In this document: positions 1 through 12,959 of the stretch, piece by piece
Position numbering within the stretch: position 1 is the stretch's first letter
How the letters are laid out: every line of letters starts with the position of its first letter
Assembly: GCA_029207755.1 (NCBI GenBank)
Contig: JARCOQ010000008.1
Coordinates: 31,532,521 to 31,596,520, forward strand
Source: Chamaea fasciata
Taxonomy: Eukaryota > Chordata > Aves > Passeriformes > Sylviidae
Direction: 5' to 3'
DNA length: 64,000 nucleotides
Program-made: the position numbers and the translations under genes
The notes under the pieces: model-generated
Database searches by the model: none
The model's input: only the letters and a program-made list of their open reading frames with translations
Told to the model about the DNA's origin: nothing

Positions 1-3000
1 ATAAAGTTATGTATCTGCAACCATTTCTTCAGCAACAAGTGCAAATGTCACAAGTTTCTTTTCCCCTTTGCTTTAATTATCATTAAACATCACGGAGACA
101 AAAACCTTGAAGCCACAACCCATAGAGGAGTAAAAGCCCAGGCGAAAACTAGCAGAGGAATGGAGTGTGGCAGGAAATTTGTGTATGTTAGAAGACCACC
201 AGGCCTTCAGGCTGCACAGTCAGCTGACAATGGCACCGTGGTGACAAGTGCAAACCACAAAGCAAGAATGTGCTGCAGCTGGGTTTTGCTGAACAAGGCT
301 GAAATCAGGACACAACCACGGTGTTTTGTCTTAAAACAAAAGTAATTAAAAATTACTGTATTCCAGAGCAAAACATGGATGACCCCAAAGTTAAGAGATC
401 AGCCCTGTTGTTGTAGCATGCACAGATTTAGAGGAATGGGTATAGTTACAATAATCATGATGATCCTTGACAGCAATTAATTTGATTCTGAAAATATTAC
501 TCCCTTCTTTCATGTTCCCAGTGCTGCTCCTAAGTTTGCATTGCTGCAGACAACTGAAGTAACAGCAAGGCTTTACTTCGGACAATATCAGGAAAAGGAT
601 TTAGTTCATAACCACTGCAAATTCTCTGAACTGCTTTTTAAGAAGGTACGTTTCATCTCAGGTTTTAAAAAGATAGTACTGCAAATTCCAACTTCTTTAT
701 TTAGTAATTCCATCAGAAAATAAACAGGACAAAATTACTGGTTTTCCCACTTTCAAGCAGTTTAGAGTATTCCAACCCTATAATTTAAGGTTGAAGTCTA
801 CTTGAGAAAAAAAAACTATCCCTGAAAAGGGGGAACAATTTGCCAAAGTGGCAGCAAGCTTTAGGATGTGCAAATGAGCTCCTGTGGTGGTTCCATTCTC
901 ACCTTACTTCCCACCTTCCTCACCACAGATTCAGGAGGTAAATACTTTTAAATCACCACAAGTTTCAGGATTAGATCTGTCTAACTGCAGCTACGCAGCC
1001 CTGAATGTGTATCCTATAGTTTCCTCTGGGTAATTTAAAAGAATAGTACTCATCTCCCGCTTTTATTCTTTCTTTTTCAACTCCACACCACTGAAAAACC
1101 TTTCAATTATATTTCTAATTTCAGTAGACTAATTTGTCCTTTTAGGTTAATGAAGGAAAACCAGCAATACACCCTCCCCCAGTAATACTGGAGAAGAAAA
1201 ACAAATTCTCCCTTGACCTTTCCCACTACCTGAGCCAAATCAAGTTGCTCAGCCTCACCACATCTCACCAACCTCTTCTAAAAGAACATCTCAGCCTGCC
1301 TGGGCACCTGATTTTAAAGATAAAAAAGGTAACCAAATAATTGAAGTTCTGTTTTCTTTACGGCCTTTCCCCAAAGAGCAAAAATATATTTTAAAGTAAA
1401 TCTTTAAAATCCAGCAGACTACATTCCTTTGGGAAATAATTGTATCAGCAGCAAGCAATAAAATGAGGAGCCTTTACTACTTCAGTAAAAAATTACTTTT
1501 TTGTTTTGTTTTGTTGTTTCTTAGATGCTTATTTTCTTCTTAAGAAATATTTTCATTAATCTTATCCAGCAGTCCATTGTTTTTATCCTGCAGTTAGATA
1601 AACTTCTCTTGTGCTGGGTAGTGTTGGTAAAATTATATATGACAGTACTGATACAGCTATTCACTTGCATGTTCAAGCCTGCATCAGTAATGAATATTTC
1701 TCAAGCTGCTTTGAAGCTTTGGTTATGAAAATAGAATGAAAATGTGATTACTGTCACAGTAATACAGCCAGATTTCTTAATGAGACAATATTCTTTATTT
1801 TGTCTCAGAAAAAATTTTAGAAATTATACAAAAACATGATTAACACAAATTAGGCCTTGCTGTATTACGTTATAGATTAAGTTTATGCAGATGTGTCCTT
1901 TCTCCTCATCATTCACAAGAACTTTCTTCAGATATCATCATCTTGTTAGTCTGGATACAAATTTTGAAGGCAACACAACTGAAAAACAGACCAATATGAA
2001 TGAGGCTGATGCTGGTTTGATGACATGGATTTTTTTCCTCTCTCCATCCCTACAACAAACAAAGACTCAAAGCCTCTTATGTCTCACGAGAGTTTGCACT
2101 GTTCAATAACAACAGCTTTGCACTTTCATTTCACAATTATCCAGATGAAGTTGGTGAGTCCCACTGGACTGTCAACCACCTCAGCTGAGCTTCAGGGAAG
2201 GACTGGCAGCCCCAGCTCTCCTGCTCAAGGAACAAAGAGGTCGTTTGGGTTCTGAATAACTTTTGTGCTGTTTTTCAGGCTGACACAGTAGCTGTCACTT
2301 CACTTCTAAAATTCTGCACCATCCCTTTCTGTTGTTTCCAATATGTAAGGCAGAGAAGTAATAAATTCCTTTGTCATGGCTTTGTGCTGTTTGCTTGGCA
2401 GGGAGGGTGGGAAGGTGGAAGATCAGGTGGGCAATCACAAGGACGTGCAGAGCTCATGTTACTCAGCCTGGTCTTGGGACTGATTGTGACGTGTTTGAAA
2501 CACTGCTTAAAATGGTTTCTTTTCCAAATGTGAAGATGTTGGCTTTGGTTTGTTTCCAGCACTCCCACATTCTTTGTTTTCCTCTCATCAATTTGCTAAA
2601 CTTGGGTTCTAGTCTCTTCCTTAATTTGCCATGATGTGCATTTCCTGTAACTTGTGGTTTTTCTTTAGTTCCATGAACCATTGTGCCCCATTTCAACTAG
2701 CACTCAGAGAGAACTTGACTGGGTTATATGCCTGAGTTACAATAAGGAGTTGGCTTGAATTGTTGTTATTTACATTCCTCCTTAGAAAATTGACCAAAAA
2801 AAATTGCTTGAAATTAAAGTAAAAGATTATTCCTAAAACTATGTCAAATTTCTGACAGGAGAGGTAAAGGATGGACATGCAAGGCTCCTCCATTTTATGG
2901 AACAAGAAATAGAGAAATAAAGAATAAGAAAATCCTTCCACTAGCTTCTCAGAAATCAAATCAGAGAGTGTTGATTCACACAGTTTCCAGGTGATGAGGA

Positions 3001-6000
3001 ATCATGACTATGTGGTCACTTGCTGGTATTTTTTCTCTGTAATAATAGTAAGGAGAAGAAGCATTACCACCCTTCGTATTCAATCAGACCACTTGAATTA
3101 CAACCCCAGATTATGCCAGTAAGTGCTGGTATTTGAGGTTATATGGATGCCATCAGTACAGGTATCAGGATAAATTACTGTGACCTTCACCTCTCTGCCT
3201 CTAAATAAGACCAGCACACTTTAAAGCAGATACCACAGTAGTAAAAGTCCCATTTACTACATGGCATTGAAAGACAGACAGAAACACCAAACCCTGAAAT
3301 AACAGCAAAGGAGCAGCAAACAAATCCATGGCATCCTACAAACTCACCTAATTAAGATAATTTCTTGTAATTTTTTAGCCCTTGCATCTGCTGTTTTCAT
3401 TCACCTATTACCTCATCTTAAACACAAACTGTAAGATATTTAACAACATATGGTTTTGTGATGTGTACAGACTGTGGCTAGAATAGCAAGGTCATAACTG
3501 GCCTGCAGGTACCCCTGCAATATCAACATTAATAAAACCCAGGCAGGAAAAAAACAACCTAACCAATTACAGGAACAAGCTCATCAAAGGAAGGATTTTG
3601 CAGAAGAGAAAGGCTGCTGTTCCAGCTGGTGTCAGCAGTATTAGGAAACTGAGGGACCAAATGTTAGCTGGGACATTCCAAATGAATCCTGAACCATAAA
3701 CCAAATGGTAATAAACAAAGCTATTTGTCAGCTGACCCCCCTTGGATGTTGTTAACAGGCACACAGCGTGCCCATAGCCTATGGCAACCTGCAGACTCCC
3801 AGTGATAAAATCGTGACAGCTAACAGATGAATCCTTTCTGAATTCTATTAAATAAATTAATAATCTTAGCAACATCATTACAGCAAAACATTCATCTTCT
3901 GCAACAGCTGTTCCTCCACTGCTTGTTGCATTTATTTTCTGTGCTCTTGCAATGCCTTATGCAGTACAACTTAACTCAGAGACTGAACTTCAGCACCTCA
4001 GTGGAAAACCTATAAAAGCAGATTATTTGCATTTTTTATGCAGTTTGTGCAAAGCAAAAGCTTTTGCCTGAACGGAAAAATATGTCTAACTACTCTGTCT
4101 CTAAAGTAAACAACAATAAACTTTGGTACTTTCTGACAAGAAACAAATGCAAACCTTACAAAATAGACAACTATGATTCATATAAAACCTTTTCTGCATC
4201 TTTCAATTCATCAACAAATATATTAAATCTGATATGCTTTTGTTCTGTCTTCAGCTGACTATGTAATGTTAAACAAAACTTGGTGGAAGTTAAAGTATGC
4301 CATCAAATTGCTTCTGAATTTGTTCCACAGTTACAATCTGCACCTCTGTAACCTGAAAATAAAAATGTTCCTGGTATTCTTCCAGAACAATAGAGCCGGG
4401 ATAAGCAATAAACAGGTAGCTTAGGAAACAGAAATGACAAATAAGAAAAATTTCCCACTTCACATTGAGCTAGTGCTGACTTCTCCAAGTCTCCACCTTC
4501 ATCTGAACTCACAGATCAGGATGCTGTAACTGATTGTGGTACATAAGGACTTGTGTGTAGTTCTGGACCTGGGCAGTTCTGTTTTGCTTTACCCACTACA
4601 TGCTCTTCTAACACTACATTGAGAATTTAATTAAGCATTTAAATTTTATACCTCAGATGAAACTACAGTACACAGAAACCTTAGTAAGCCTGAAATCACG
4701 AAAATCACATTTTCCTTTTTGGTGACACCTCCCATGCTACGTGGAACCAAAGTTACACATGGAAGAAGTTTTCCAAAGGAACAGAAATGCACAGACCATG
4801 GGGGCTTTTCTTTTAAGAGCTCTTTTGAGACCACAGGCACAGAGACATATTTGCCATTAAATAAACATGCTCAGCATCAGAAACAGCCTCCTCTTTTTCA
4901 TCTCCTGTATGGGAAATTATGCTTTTCTCAAGTGTACTTAATCTTGTAAATCAGAGAAGTGAGACCTATGAGAACATATGCTCTACCAGTCTTTCTATGC
5001 TGAGATTTCCAATTCTTGTAGCAACACTTCTTGTAAATTGTTTTTTAAATCCTGTTTTTTGCAGAATGGCATAAGTTGTGGCATCTCCCCATGCTTGTTT
5101 TGTCAAAAATTCTTGTGTAGTTTACATTTCCACTTACATTACAAATATCAAATTGATATCTCAATCTAATGCAGAACAGAACTCACCTCAATTTTTTTTA
5201 GCAGAGTTTTCATATTATTCTCCCTCTCCCTGAATTGGTCTTGGAATGTACTTCAGAACTTACTTTTGTCAAACTTCACACTAATTAAAGACTACCTTCC
5301 TTGAAGTGTGGTCTGCCCTGCATATGGCAGCATTTCCACAGGGCTCAAGATTTACAGAAAATGCCACATTTAGCAGATTTCTGACATATTTACAATTAAT
5401 TGGTTTAAATTTTTCCTTCTCTCCTGCAATATCGCTGTTCCCTCAGCAGTTAAATTACCTATAAAGTAAAACAGTCTGTATTGCAGACATCATCTCAGTG
5501 GTACAATTGCAGCAGCAATAACGGTAGAAGCATCCTGGAGCTTTGGAGAAGCTTCAGCAGCTGCATCAAATGAGGAACATAAATAAACAAAACTTGTGTT
5601 CTGGCTCTGGTTCTGCTACTGACTCACTGTCTCAGATTAAATGCTGCTCCTTATCTTAGGCCACAGGTATAAACTACAGACAACAATATTTGCCCACCAA
5701 CCAGAGAACACATTAACAATTCTGCCAGACAAAGTACTGGGCATGGATTTTGCAGTAAGACTGATTTAAATTCAGATTACAGAAGTCACCGTTTAGGTGT
5801 CCTTGAAAAATCACACAATACAATTGCTACAACATTATTTTAGTTGCATTTTCACTGTTTTGTTTAGGTGACCCACACAGAAGGAAAAAAATGTAGAAAT
5901 ATTTTGTGAAAAATGGAATTTTGTATAGGAAGACACTTTTACAAAGCTTACAAGCCCCAAAGTCAAGACAAGGCAGGGTTAGTATGCTCTGAGTAGATTG

Positions 6001-7400
6001 CCTGCGCATTTCTCTTTTCAGTGATGGACACTGTTCAGGTTCTTCTACTGCACTATTAGGATGTAATACACATCAAGTGGCAAACATTTCTCTCTGAGAA
6101 TCCCACAACATCCTCATGTGTCCCTCTTAAGCAGTTTCACATGGAAAGGATGCCATGTACACAGTGCCTGAGCAGGAGCACTGAGGGAAGAAGGTCCCCC
6201 TGAGAGTTGGGAAAAGCATCCAGGTCCTGCTTTGAGAATATTTGCGTGTTTGATTTAAAGAAGATTCAAAGTAAACTACGTTATTTATATAAAATATTAA
6301 TAAACCCCAAATTCTAGGAGGCCTTTTTCAAGAGCAAAAGCACTTTGTCTTCTTCCTCCAGTTCCATGTCAGAGCAAGGAGAAAGCCCTGCACAGGGTTT
6401 CCTTCAGGAGGCAGAGAGTTGCTTTCAGTGGGCCTTTCTCCTCTGTCTGTTTTGTGTTCGTGTCCCCGTCACTGCTCTGAGATGCAAGTGCACAACACAG
6501 ACACATCAGGGAACTGGGAAGGAGATGATGCAGATTGAAGCTGACAGGGAGAGGCCTCAGTGACCAGTATCTCAGAACTTCTTAAACTCCCACAACATTT
6601 AAAAGCTGTGTTCAACTTCCAGTTTGACTCTTCCAAGCCCTTCCCACGATGTATTTAGGAAGGCAGACTGCTCAACACAGGGTCATGCAATCCGCTGGAG
6701 AAACCAGGGATTGAGCAAGGCGACATCTGTACACAAGTCCTTCTTGGACCATGGCCAGATCATTTTACAGTGGAAGATAAAATTTAATTAAGCTTCATAG
6801 GTTAAAAACATTTCCTATCTGTTGTTGTCTGTCATAATGGTTTAGAAATGCATAATCAAGTCTTTTTCTCTCTCATCCACACATTTGTTATTAGATTATT
6901 GCCCTTGAGAGCTCAGCTGCAGACACTAATTCTTTTTGTACTTTTTAAGTGATTATGAAACATTTATACTGAGGAAGAAACAGACACGTGGCACAAAATG
7001 TGTGGCACCAGAAAATCACATAAAATATGCAAAAAGATCTATGAAAAAGGACGTTACCTCGCATAACTGTGAAGATAAAAGAGAGACATTGATTTATTCA
7101 CTTTAAAGAAACACCATCCCTTACAAAGAATTATCAGCTTTATACGACCTCAATGATGGGACTGATCCCTCTGGGAGAGGCAGAATATTCAGGTCCTATA
7201 AGAACCTATACCGATTCTTGATTGGGAATACGGATACTAAAATTTGGTTTCAAAATGGGAAACTTGGAAGGATGTCTCCAAAGCAGGGCTGGATTATGGA
7301 GAGAAAGAGGCTGTTCCTGCTCTGATCCATTTGATGGGGGTCATCAGATGCTGCAGAGACACTGAATTGCCACCTCAGCCACAGAACAGCTCCTTAGAAC
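1..7400. other. gene-free AT-rich DNA
   Basis: Apart from the possible MIR relic near 5.6 kb, I see no exon, RNA gene or mobile element. Open frames are 60-103 codons, overlap on both strands and lack domains. The 103-codon minus frame at 3567-3878 is hydrophobic but unrecognised. T/G runs such as TTTTTGTTTTGTTTTGTTG near 1500 are simple sequence. Confidence 0.65.
5595..5690 (+). repeat. possible MIR-type SINE relic
   Basis: The stretch TTCTGGCTCTGGTTCTGCTACTG followed by ACTCACTGTCTCAG is reminiscent of the MIR core, which reads close to CTGGCTCTGCCACTTACTAGCTGTGTGACC. A TATAAACTAC segment follows, where MIR copies often carry the TGTAAAATG-type tail. The similarity is partial and recalled by eye. 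MIR copies are old and short in birds, so this cannot be settled without an alignment. Confidence 0.3.
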
Positions 7401-7589
7401 CTGGGAAAACACTTCTGTGGGTTTAACTCTGCAAATTAATGAAGATAACATGTTATGTCAAGACAACAGCCCTGTGTGGGGAACAAAACACTTGTCTTTA
7501 TTGTAACATCCCTTTTCATCAGTGTGGCCACTTACACCTTGCAAGAGTCACCATGGTCACGCTCCAAACCCATCTGGTGGCATCAGAAA

Positions 7590-8100
7590 TGACAGGTCAA
7601 AGTGCGCGAACTGTAAGCTTTGTCCTCCAAATGCACACAAATGCCCCTCCTAAAGCGCTAACACAGCTCTTTATTTGGGGGCAGGAGGGCCACCTTCTCC
7701 TACTCAAGACTTTTAAAGCACCACTGGTTACACGGGTTTATTGAGTCCGTGACTCTAGTAAGGAACAAAACAAGGATGAATCAAGAGAACCTTAACTAAC
7801 CTGGAAGTTTAAATCCATTTCAGTTCATTCCTCTGCTCCCTACTGGAAAGTCTGGGCTGCATGTGGAGCAGAGAGCAGAAGCCAGCCTGATTCATCTCCA
7901 GCTCCAGGAACAAAAGTTAAGGAATGGCGCACCCCAGTTGTCCTGCCCTCCGCTTTCGAGTTTGCTCTCACCTGGCGCGTAGCTGCTCAAAAGGAAATCT
8001 CTCAGTCCCTCCCCCCATTATCATTGTAACAAGCTACAAAGTTTCCTGAAGCCCTTTCAATTCGCTGGTCTTTGGACCCAGCTCCTCATCCTGAAGAGAT
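7590..8100. promoter_or_regulatory. CpG-retaining patch, possible regulatory element
   Basis: Against a CpG-poor background, 7921-7980 contains five CpGs (7928, 7951, 7957, 7976, 7978), and GTGCGCGAACTG with AAGCGC lies about 300 bases upstream. After the patch comes CCATTATCATTGTAACAAGC, with a SOX-like ATTGT core. The patch is far too short and AT-rich to be called a CpG island, and no first exon is evident. Retained CpGs can mark unmethylated or constrained elements, but could also be chance. Confidence 0.25.
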
Positions 8101-8379
8101 GAAAGTAGAAGAGTAAACCATTCAGCTCAGAAAGTGAGGCCTAAGTGGCCTAAACAGCAGGAGTTAATTAAATTCAAGATACATCCAACCCAATTTGAAG
8201 TTCTATTCTGGCTGACCTGTCCTGGTGATCAGGTCATGCCATGCAAGAGTCAGCCATTTACACTGGAACAGGAAGCAGAAAAGAAACCTGGCAGCAGTAT
8301 CTAAAGCGGTATCCAAAGCTCTTAGTCAAGAGATGCTTTAATTCCTATGGTACAGTGTTAAAATGAAAGGTTGGGTGTG

Positions 8380-8990
8380 ATCAGTGGTTGCTGCCTTATT
8401 TATACCAGTGGGGTCACCTACCAAACGTACATATGATGATATTTAGGAACAGGATTACTCTTCACTGCTGCATGAAAGGAAGTCATTCAACTCCATTTCA
8501 CACACCTCACCAAGAGTGTCCCCAGCTGCCCCATGTTCCAGCTTGGTCTGAGGGGCCTGAGCCAGGCACGAGAGGGATAACCCAGACTGAACTAACCCAC
8601 AGCTGCCTTGACACTTGATCCCACCTCTCCACGTGGTCCAAAATGGCTGTGTCATCTCTGAGCATCAGACCATCATCCATAAACTTCATTGTTCCTCGTG
8701 ACTGGTGATTTTGGGGCTTGCGTGGATCCACAAGGGCCTTGTGGTATCCTCTGCCCCTTATCCATGTCACCGTGTGCCACAACACCCAGGTGGGCTCATG
8801 AGGGGTTGCCCAATTCCAGACCAGTGTGGCAGGAAGCAAGCTCTGAAGCACTGGCCTGTTGGCTCTGGAGCAGTGAAGACACTGGTAAGGACACAGAGTA
8901 GACAACTTGCAACTTTGGCTTCAAGTCTGACATCAAAGCTATTTCTGTGCCCTGAGTTACATACAGACCACGCTCCCACAACTTGACTCT
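8380..8990. other. GC-richer block with overlapping unrecognised open frames
   Basis: This block is clearly richer in G and C than its flanks. It is open over 60-130 codons in several overlapping frames on both strands. The longest is a 132-codon minus-strand frame (8507-8905) containing FMDDGLMLRDDTAILDHVER. Its DDT and LDHVERW pieces faintly recall the CR1 RT region after the FADD motif (FADDT, then LDRLERW), but order and spacing do not convince. Multi-frame openness in GC-rich DNA is expected because stop codons are AT-rich. It may be a heavily decayed mobile element. Confidence 0.35.
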
Positions 8991-8999
8991 TCCTGTATC

Positions 9000-11570
9000 A
9001 GCTGTATTTAAGATGGTAGTGAGAACTCTTAGGAAGTGTTTTGAATTATGAAAATTTAAACCTGATTTATAGTATCAGTTGGTTGAAATTTACATAATTA
9101 AGAAAAATTATCCATTATAAAATCCATTATACATGATACACTATTCCAGTTCTGAGAAAAAGCTTAAATTGCAGACCTTAACATCCCTAAAACTAAGAAA
9201 ACACAGTTCAGAAATGAACTCAAAACATTCAACTATAAACTCTTTAACAGTACAGGATGTAACAGCAGAGGTGTTCAGGTGTCCTTTCTAAAAGCCCTTG
9301 ACAATTTGCCTCGACTCTACAGCTTTTCCAGGTACCCACCAGTGCTTCCAAGGACAAAGAGGTATAATCTAACTCTCCTAGTGGGAGCAGCTGTTTGTTA
9401 GAAAAGGATGGCTGGGAGTGTCCATTTGCGTTACTTCCCATGTAAAAGTCAGGTTTCTCAAAAATTTACTATCCATCACTCCAAATTACAGCACACAGCT
9501 GCACTAAGGTTTGCTCTAGTGTTGCAATAAGATGATCTAGAAAATAAAGGAGAAAGACCAAGTCATTGCTTCTGTTTATTTGGAAGTAAATGATGATACT
9601 TACTTCTGTTTAACATCTTGAAGTGTTCTGTAGACTGTATTAGACTCCCTAGAATCAGCTCAATTTTGTCCAACCACGATGCAGAGTGAGGATATTTTGG
9701 ACTCAGTGACACATTTTTCCTGTAGCTCCAGGGCTCCATAAGGAGCCAAGTGCCTCTCAACCACTGCAAGAACTTCAGTGTTACTAATTCTGGCAATGCC
9801 CAGTTTTGGAACCATCCTGTGACCCAATTTTTTTCCTCATGGCTCTCCAATAAAGGAGCCAGTTTCTTGTACTTTTGATTAAAATAGTGAGAAATTATGG
9901 AGCCTTTGACTACAAAAAGTTATTATGCTTTCTTCAAGGTCTTACACAACTACATTTTCCTGACCATTAAAATTGGAAAGAAAGTTGCAATGCCTATATG
10001 AAGAATATATATTTTTTTCAGATGAGAAACAAAGAAGATTATTAGTCCTTATGATCAAAACATACAAAATATTAATTATATGCTTGTGTGATTTTCACTT
10101 ACAAGAAATGGCCCTGAAGTGTCAACAAATAATAAGATGGGTTGCTTTAAAGATGTCTAAGAATTTAACAGGAATGATGAAAAACTCTTTTTAGGAGAAG
10201 ACTTAATAACTGCTTTCCAGTTTTGGTGGACAGATTATCAATTCATAAAAGCAGTTTCAGCCCAAGTACAAAGACTTCTTTCTTTTGGAAAATATTGAAG
10301 GGGCACAGTTTACTGAATTAACCAGAGCTTTGAATCAAAAATATGCTTTCTTTCTTCTCTGATTCTTTGCTCTTTTATCCATTATCCCCTAACTTTAATC
10401 CACAATTACAAAAAGAGACAGTATCTTTTCACTGATGGACCACAATGTAGTAATCAAACAGGTTTTAAGGTAAAATTCACACGTTTCAGTGAGTCTTGTA
10501 TATGTTACGTGTTAACTCATGACTGCTGATGAATAGTTGCGTGATTTGATCAGACTTGTACAGCATTCTGCCAGCTTTTTTTCACTCGGATGAAAAAGTA
10601 ATAAATGCCAGGAGTGTGATATACAATCTATCCTTCAGGCAATTCCAGCAGTTCAATCGTGTAATTACACAAAGCAATTCTCATCTTTCCAGCTCCAGTC
10701 AATAACAAACTGTGGAGGAAAGTCCCGGAAACACAAAGGTGTCCTTGACCCTCTGCCCAGAGCAGAACAAAGGTGTGCCTGCACCCATCCATAGAAATCT
10801 CCAAACCCTCTAAAGTGTTTGAAGCTCAAAAAATCAACCTCCAGAGGCATGACTGATGATGTGAGGACTGATGTACACCTGCACCCTCCTAGTGCTTTCA
10901 GTGTGTCTGGTTGCATGGGAACTGCCTCGAGCCAAAAACTGGCCAAGTTTACAGTAAAACCCTCTGGAATGAATATGGTGGGACAAAGGCTGGACTTCTT
11001 GCTCACATATAAATATATGTAGCTGAATGTTCAGCATTAAAATTTTGTTTTATTAAAAGAAAAGTTGAGTATTATCTAGGGAAATACATGAAATAAATTA
11101 AGACACAGAAAAAAGTGGAGAAGTGAGGAATAGCACGCAAGAAACCTTTCCTGACATGAAAAATGATTTATACCTAACTTTAGCATAAAGGAACGCATAG
11201 AAACCAAACTGCATAGTCTTCAATCTGCTTCTGCAGCCTTGGAAAATGGTGCAGCCTCTGCTAAGACCGAGATGCAATCAGATTTTTTTTAGTTCCATTT
11301 GTTTCACAGATCAGGTACAAGATGCCCTATAACACAAAGCCTGTAGTGGGTAATCTATTGTTCGTGCCAGAGATAAAATAATTGAAAACAAAGCATGACA
11401 CTGACTGTGCCTATTAGAATGTCTCCTTTAAAATATTACTTCATAGTATCAGATCCCTTTTCACACCCAATAATTTGTAATAAATTACTTTAATCACAGC
11501 TGCATTAACAACATGCCTAGGGCAGATAGGTAGATACACAAATCTAATGGCCTAATTCATGTGGCAACTG
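9000..11570. other. gene-free AT-rich DNA
   Basis: No feature is recognised. A 113-codon minus-strand frame (10665-11006) has overlapping frames on both strands and no domain. The stretch about 10490-10600 (GTTACGTGTTAACTCATGAC and onward) has mixed composition and could be conserved, but nothing decisive is visible. Confidence 0.65.
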
Positions 11571-12143
11571 ATTGCAGGGAAGAAGGGGAATTTCATCAGT
11601 TCAGATTTCTAATCAAAGAAAAGGTCAAGTTTCCTGTAGCTGTAAGTCAATTGCAGAAATGATTAAAAGTGCATCCACCTGCCTGGTAGGCGCTCCTGCT
11701 CAGCCACCAGAGCCCTCCCTCCCCTCAGCCCGGCTCCTCTCCTCGGCCTCCGAGGGAATCAGGTGTCTGCCAGCAATTAGCCTTAATGATCCAGTGGCAC
11801 TTTCCTGAGAGGGATGTTGAGAAGCCTAATTGCAGAAAGCAGGAGTGGAGCCTTTGCCTGCCTCCACAGAGCTGTAACTCCTGCTCTGCCAGGGCGCCTG
11901 CAGAGCTCACCCACAGCACAGGGATGGTCAGATCTGGGGAGAATTTTGTAGCCTTCCTGGAAACTCCAGGGTGCAGCTCCTGAAAATGGTACATAACCCC
12001 AGCGCAGGCAGCCCTGTCTGTTTTTGGGGTACTGATGTCTGCTCCCAATTCTGAGACTTCCTCTCCAGCTGAAGCATCAATGTTTGCTGGGAAACCAACA
12101 CCTTGTATTTAACTATTGTAGATAGCTTCTGATGTAGGTACAT

Positions 12144-12450
12144 TAATTACACTGTAGTTAATCTGATTACAATATGATTCTAATTTTGATGTCTGTAATT
12201 GCTACCACTTCATATAGCTGGAAGGTTAATTTAATGCCTGAATTACTTTTAATTACCTCTTAAATTCCTTACTTTCATATTTAGTACATGCACTTACTGC
12301 AAAACCCCACTATCAGAAGATTAACTTAATTACCTTATTTCAAGTGAACTTCTATTCCTGGGTAATTCCTAGTGATCTGTGTGCTCACATCTTTAATTAG
12401 TCTCTAGCACATTACGCACGTCTGTGTTAAGAATGCACCCCTTTAATTGC
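12144..12450. promoter_or_regulatory. candidate homeodomain-site cluster (possible enhancer)
   Basis: Within about 310 bases there are four TAATTA sites (12144-12149, 12250-12255, 12327-12332, 12394-12399) and one TAATTG (12444-12449). Several other TAAT or ATTA cores (GTTAATC, GATTAC, GGTAATTCC, CATTACG, GGTAATCG) lie between them. At about 31% each for A and T, TAATTA is expected about 0.3 times in this length. TAATTA is the classic core bound by many homeodomain factors. The flanks (11690-12060) are GC-richer and without recognised repeats. Seen: the motif density. Inferred: an ancient conserved regulatory element. No alignment was available. Confidence 0.4.
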
Positions 12451-12904
12451 CATCTTGTATCTGGTAATCGCAACCAGTTTTCAAACTTCCTGGAGTTATG
12501 TGTGTGGCAGGGATATTATGGGGGTTCAGTTTTATGCAGAGTTCACCAGATGACAAAGCCTGACTGAAAACCATGAGTAAAGCAGTGAAAAGACTTTATC
12601 AAGCTCATATTTCCCGAGTTCTGCAAAGTGTATAGCTGAGAAATAAATCTCATACACACAGTCCCACCAACCCACGCTTTGTGGTGTTGTGCAGTTTTCT
12701 CACACATTTATAAACTCCAATAAAGCTCTTTGGTCTTCATTTTAGGAGCTTTTGTATCACACAATCCCTCAAGTAAATTAAATGCAGAGATTTGTCCCAA
12801 TCTCAGGGTCCAAATCCACGTCTAACACACCTCACTTGAGAGGACCTGATCATACCCACTCACAGATGGCTTGGTTTCAAATTCAGCAGGGTTTGGAATG
12901 AGCC

Positions 12905-12959
12905 ATCATTCAAATGGTGGATCATTCAAAAGGGTTTTGAATGACCCTTTGAATGAGGG
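12905..12959. repeat. cluster of inverted CATTCAAA motifs with hairpin
   Basis: Four copies of CATTCAAA or its complement TTTGAATG lie in 55 bases. The middle two form a perfect 10-base inverted repeat, TCATTCAAAA (12922-12931), loop GGG, TTTTGAATGA (12935-12944). The last copy is bracketed by CCC and GGG. Confidence 0.85.

Noticed and set aside
3567..3878. 103-codon hydrophobic minus-strand frame that looks like a membrane protein
   Set aside because: Leu/Phe/Ile richness is what T-rich DNA gives. There is no family signature and no splice partner.
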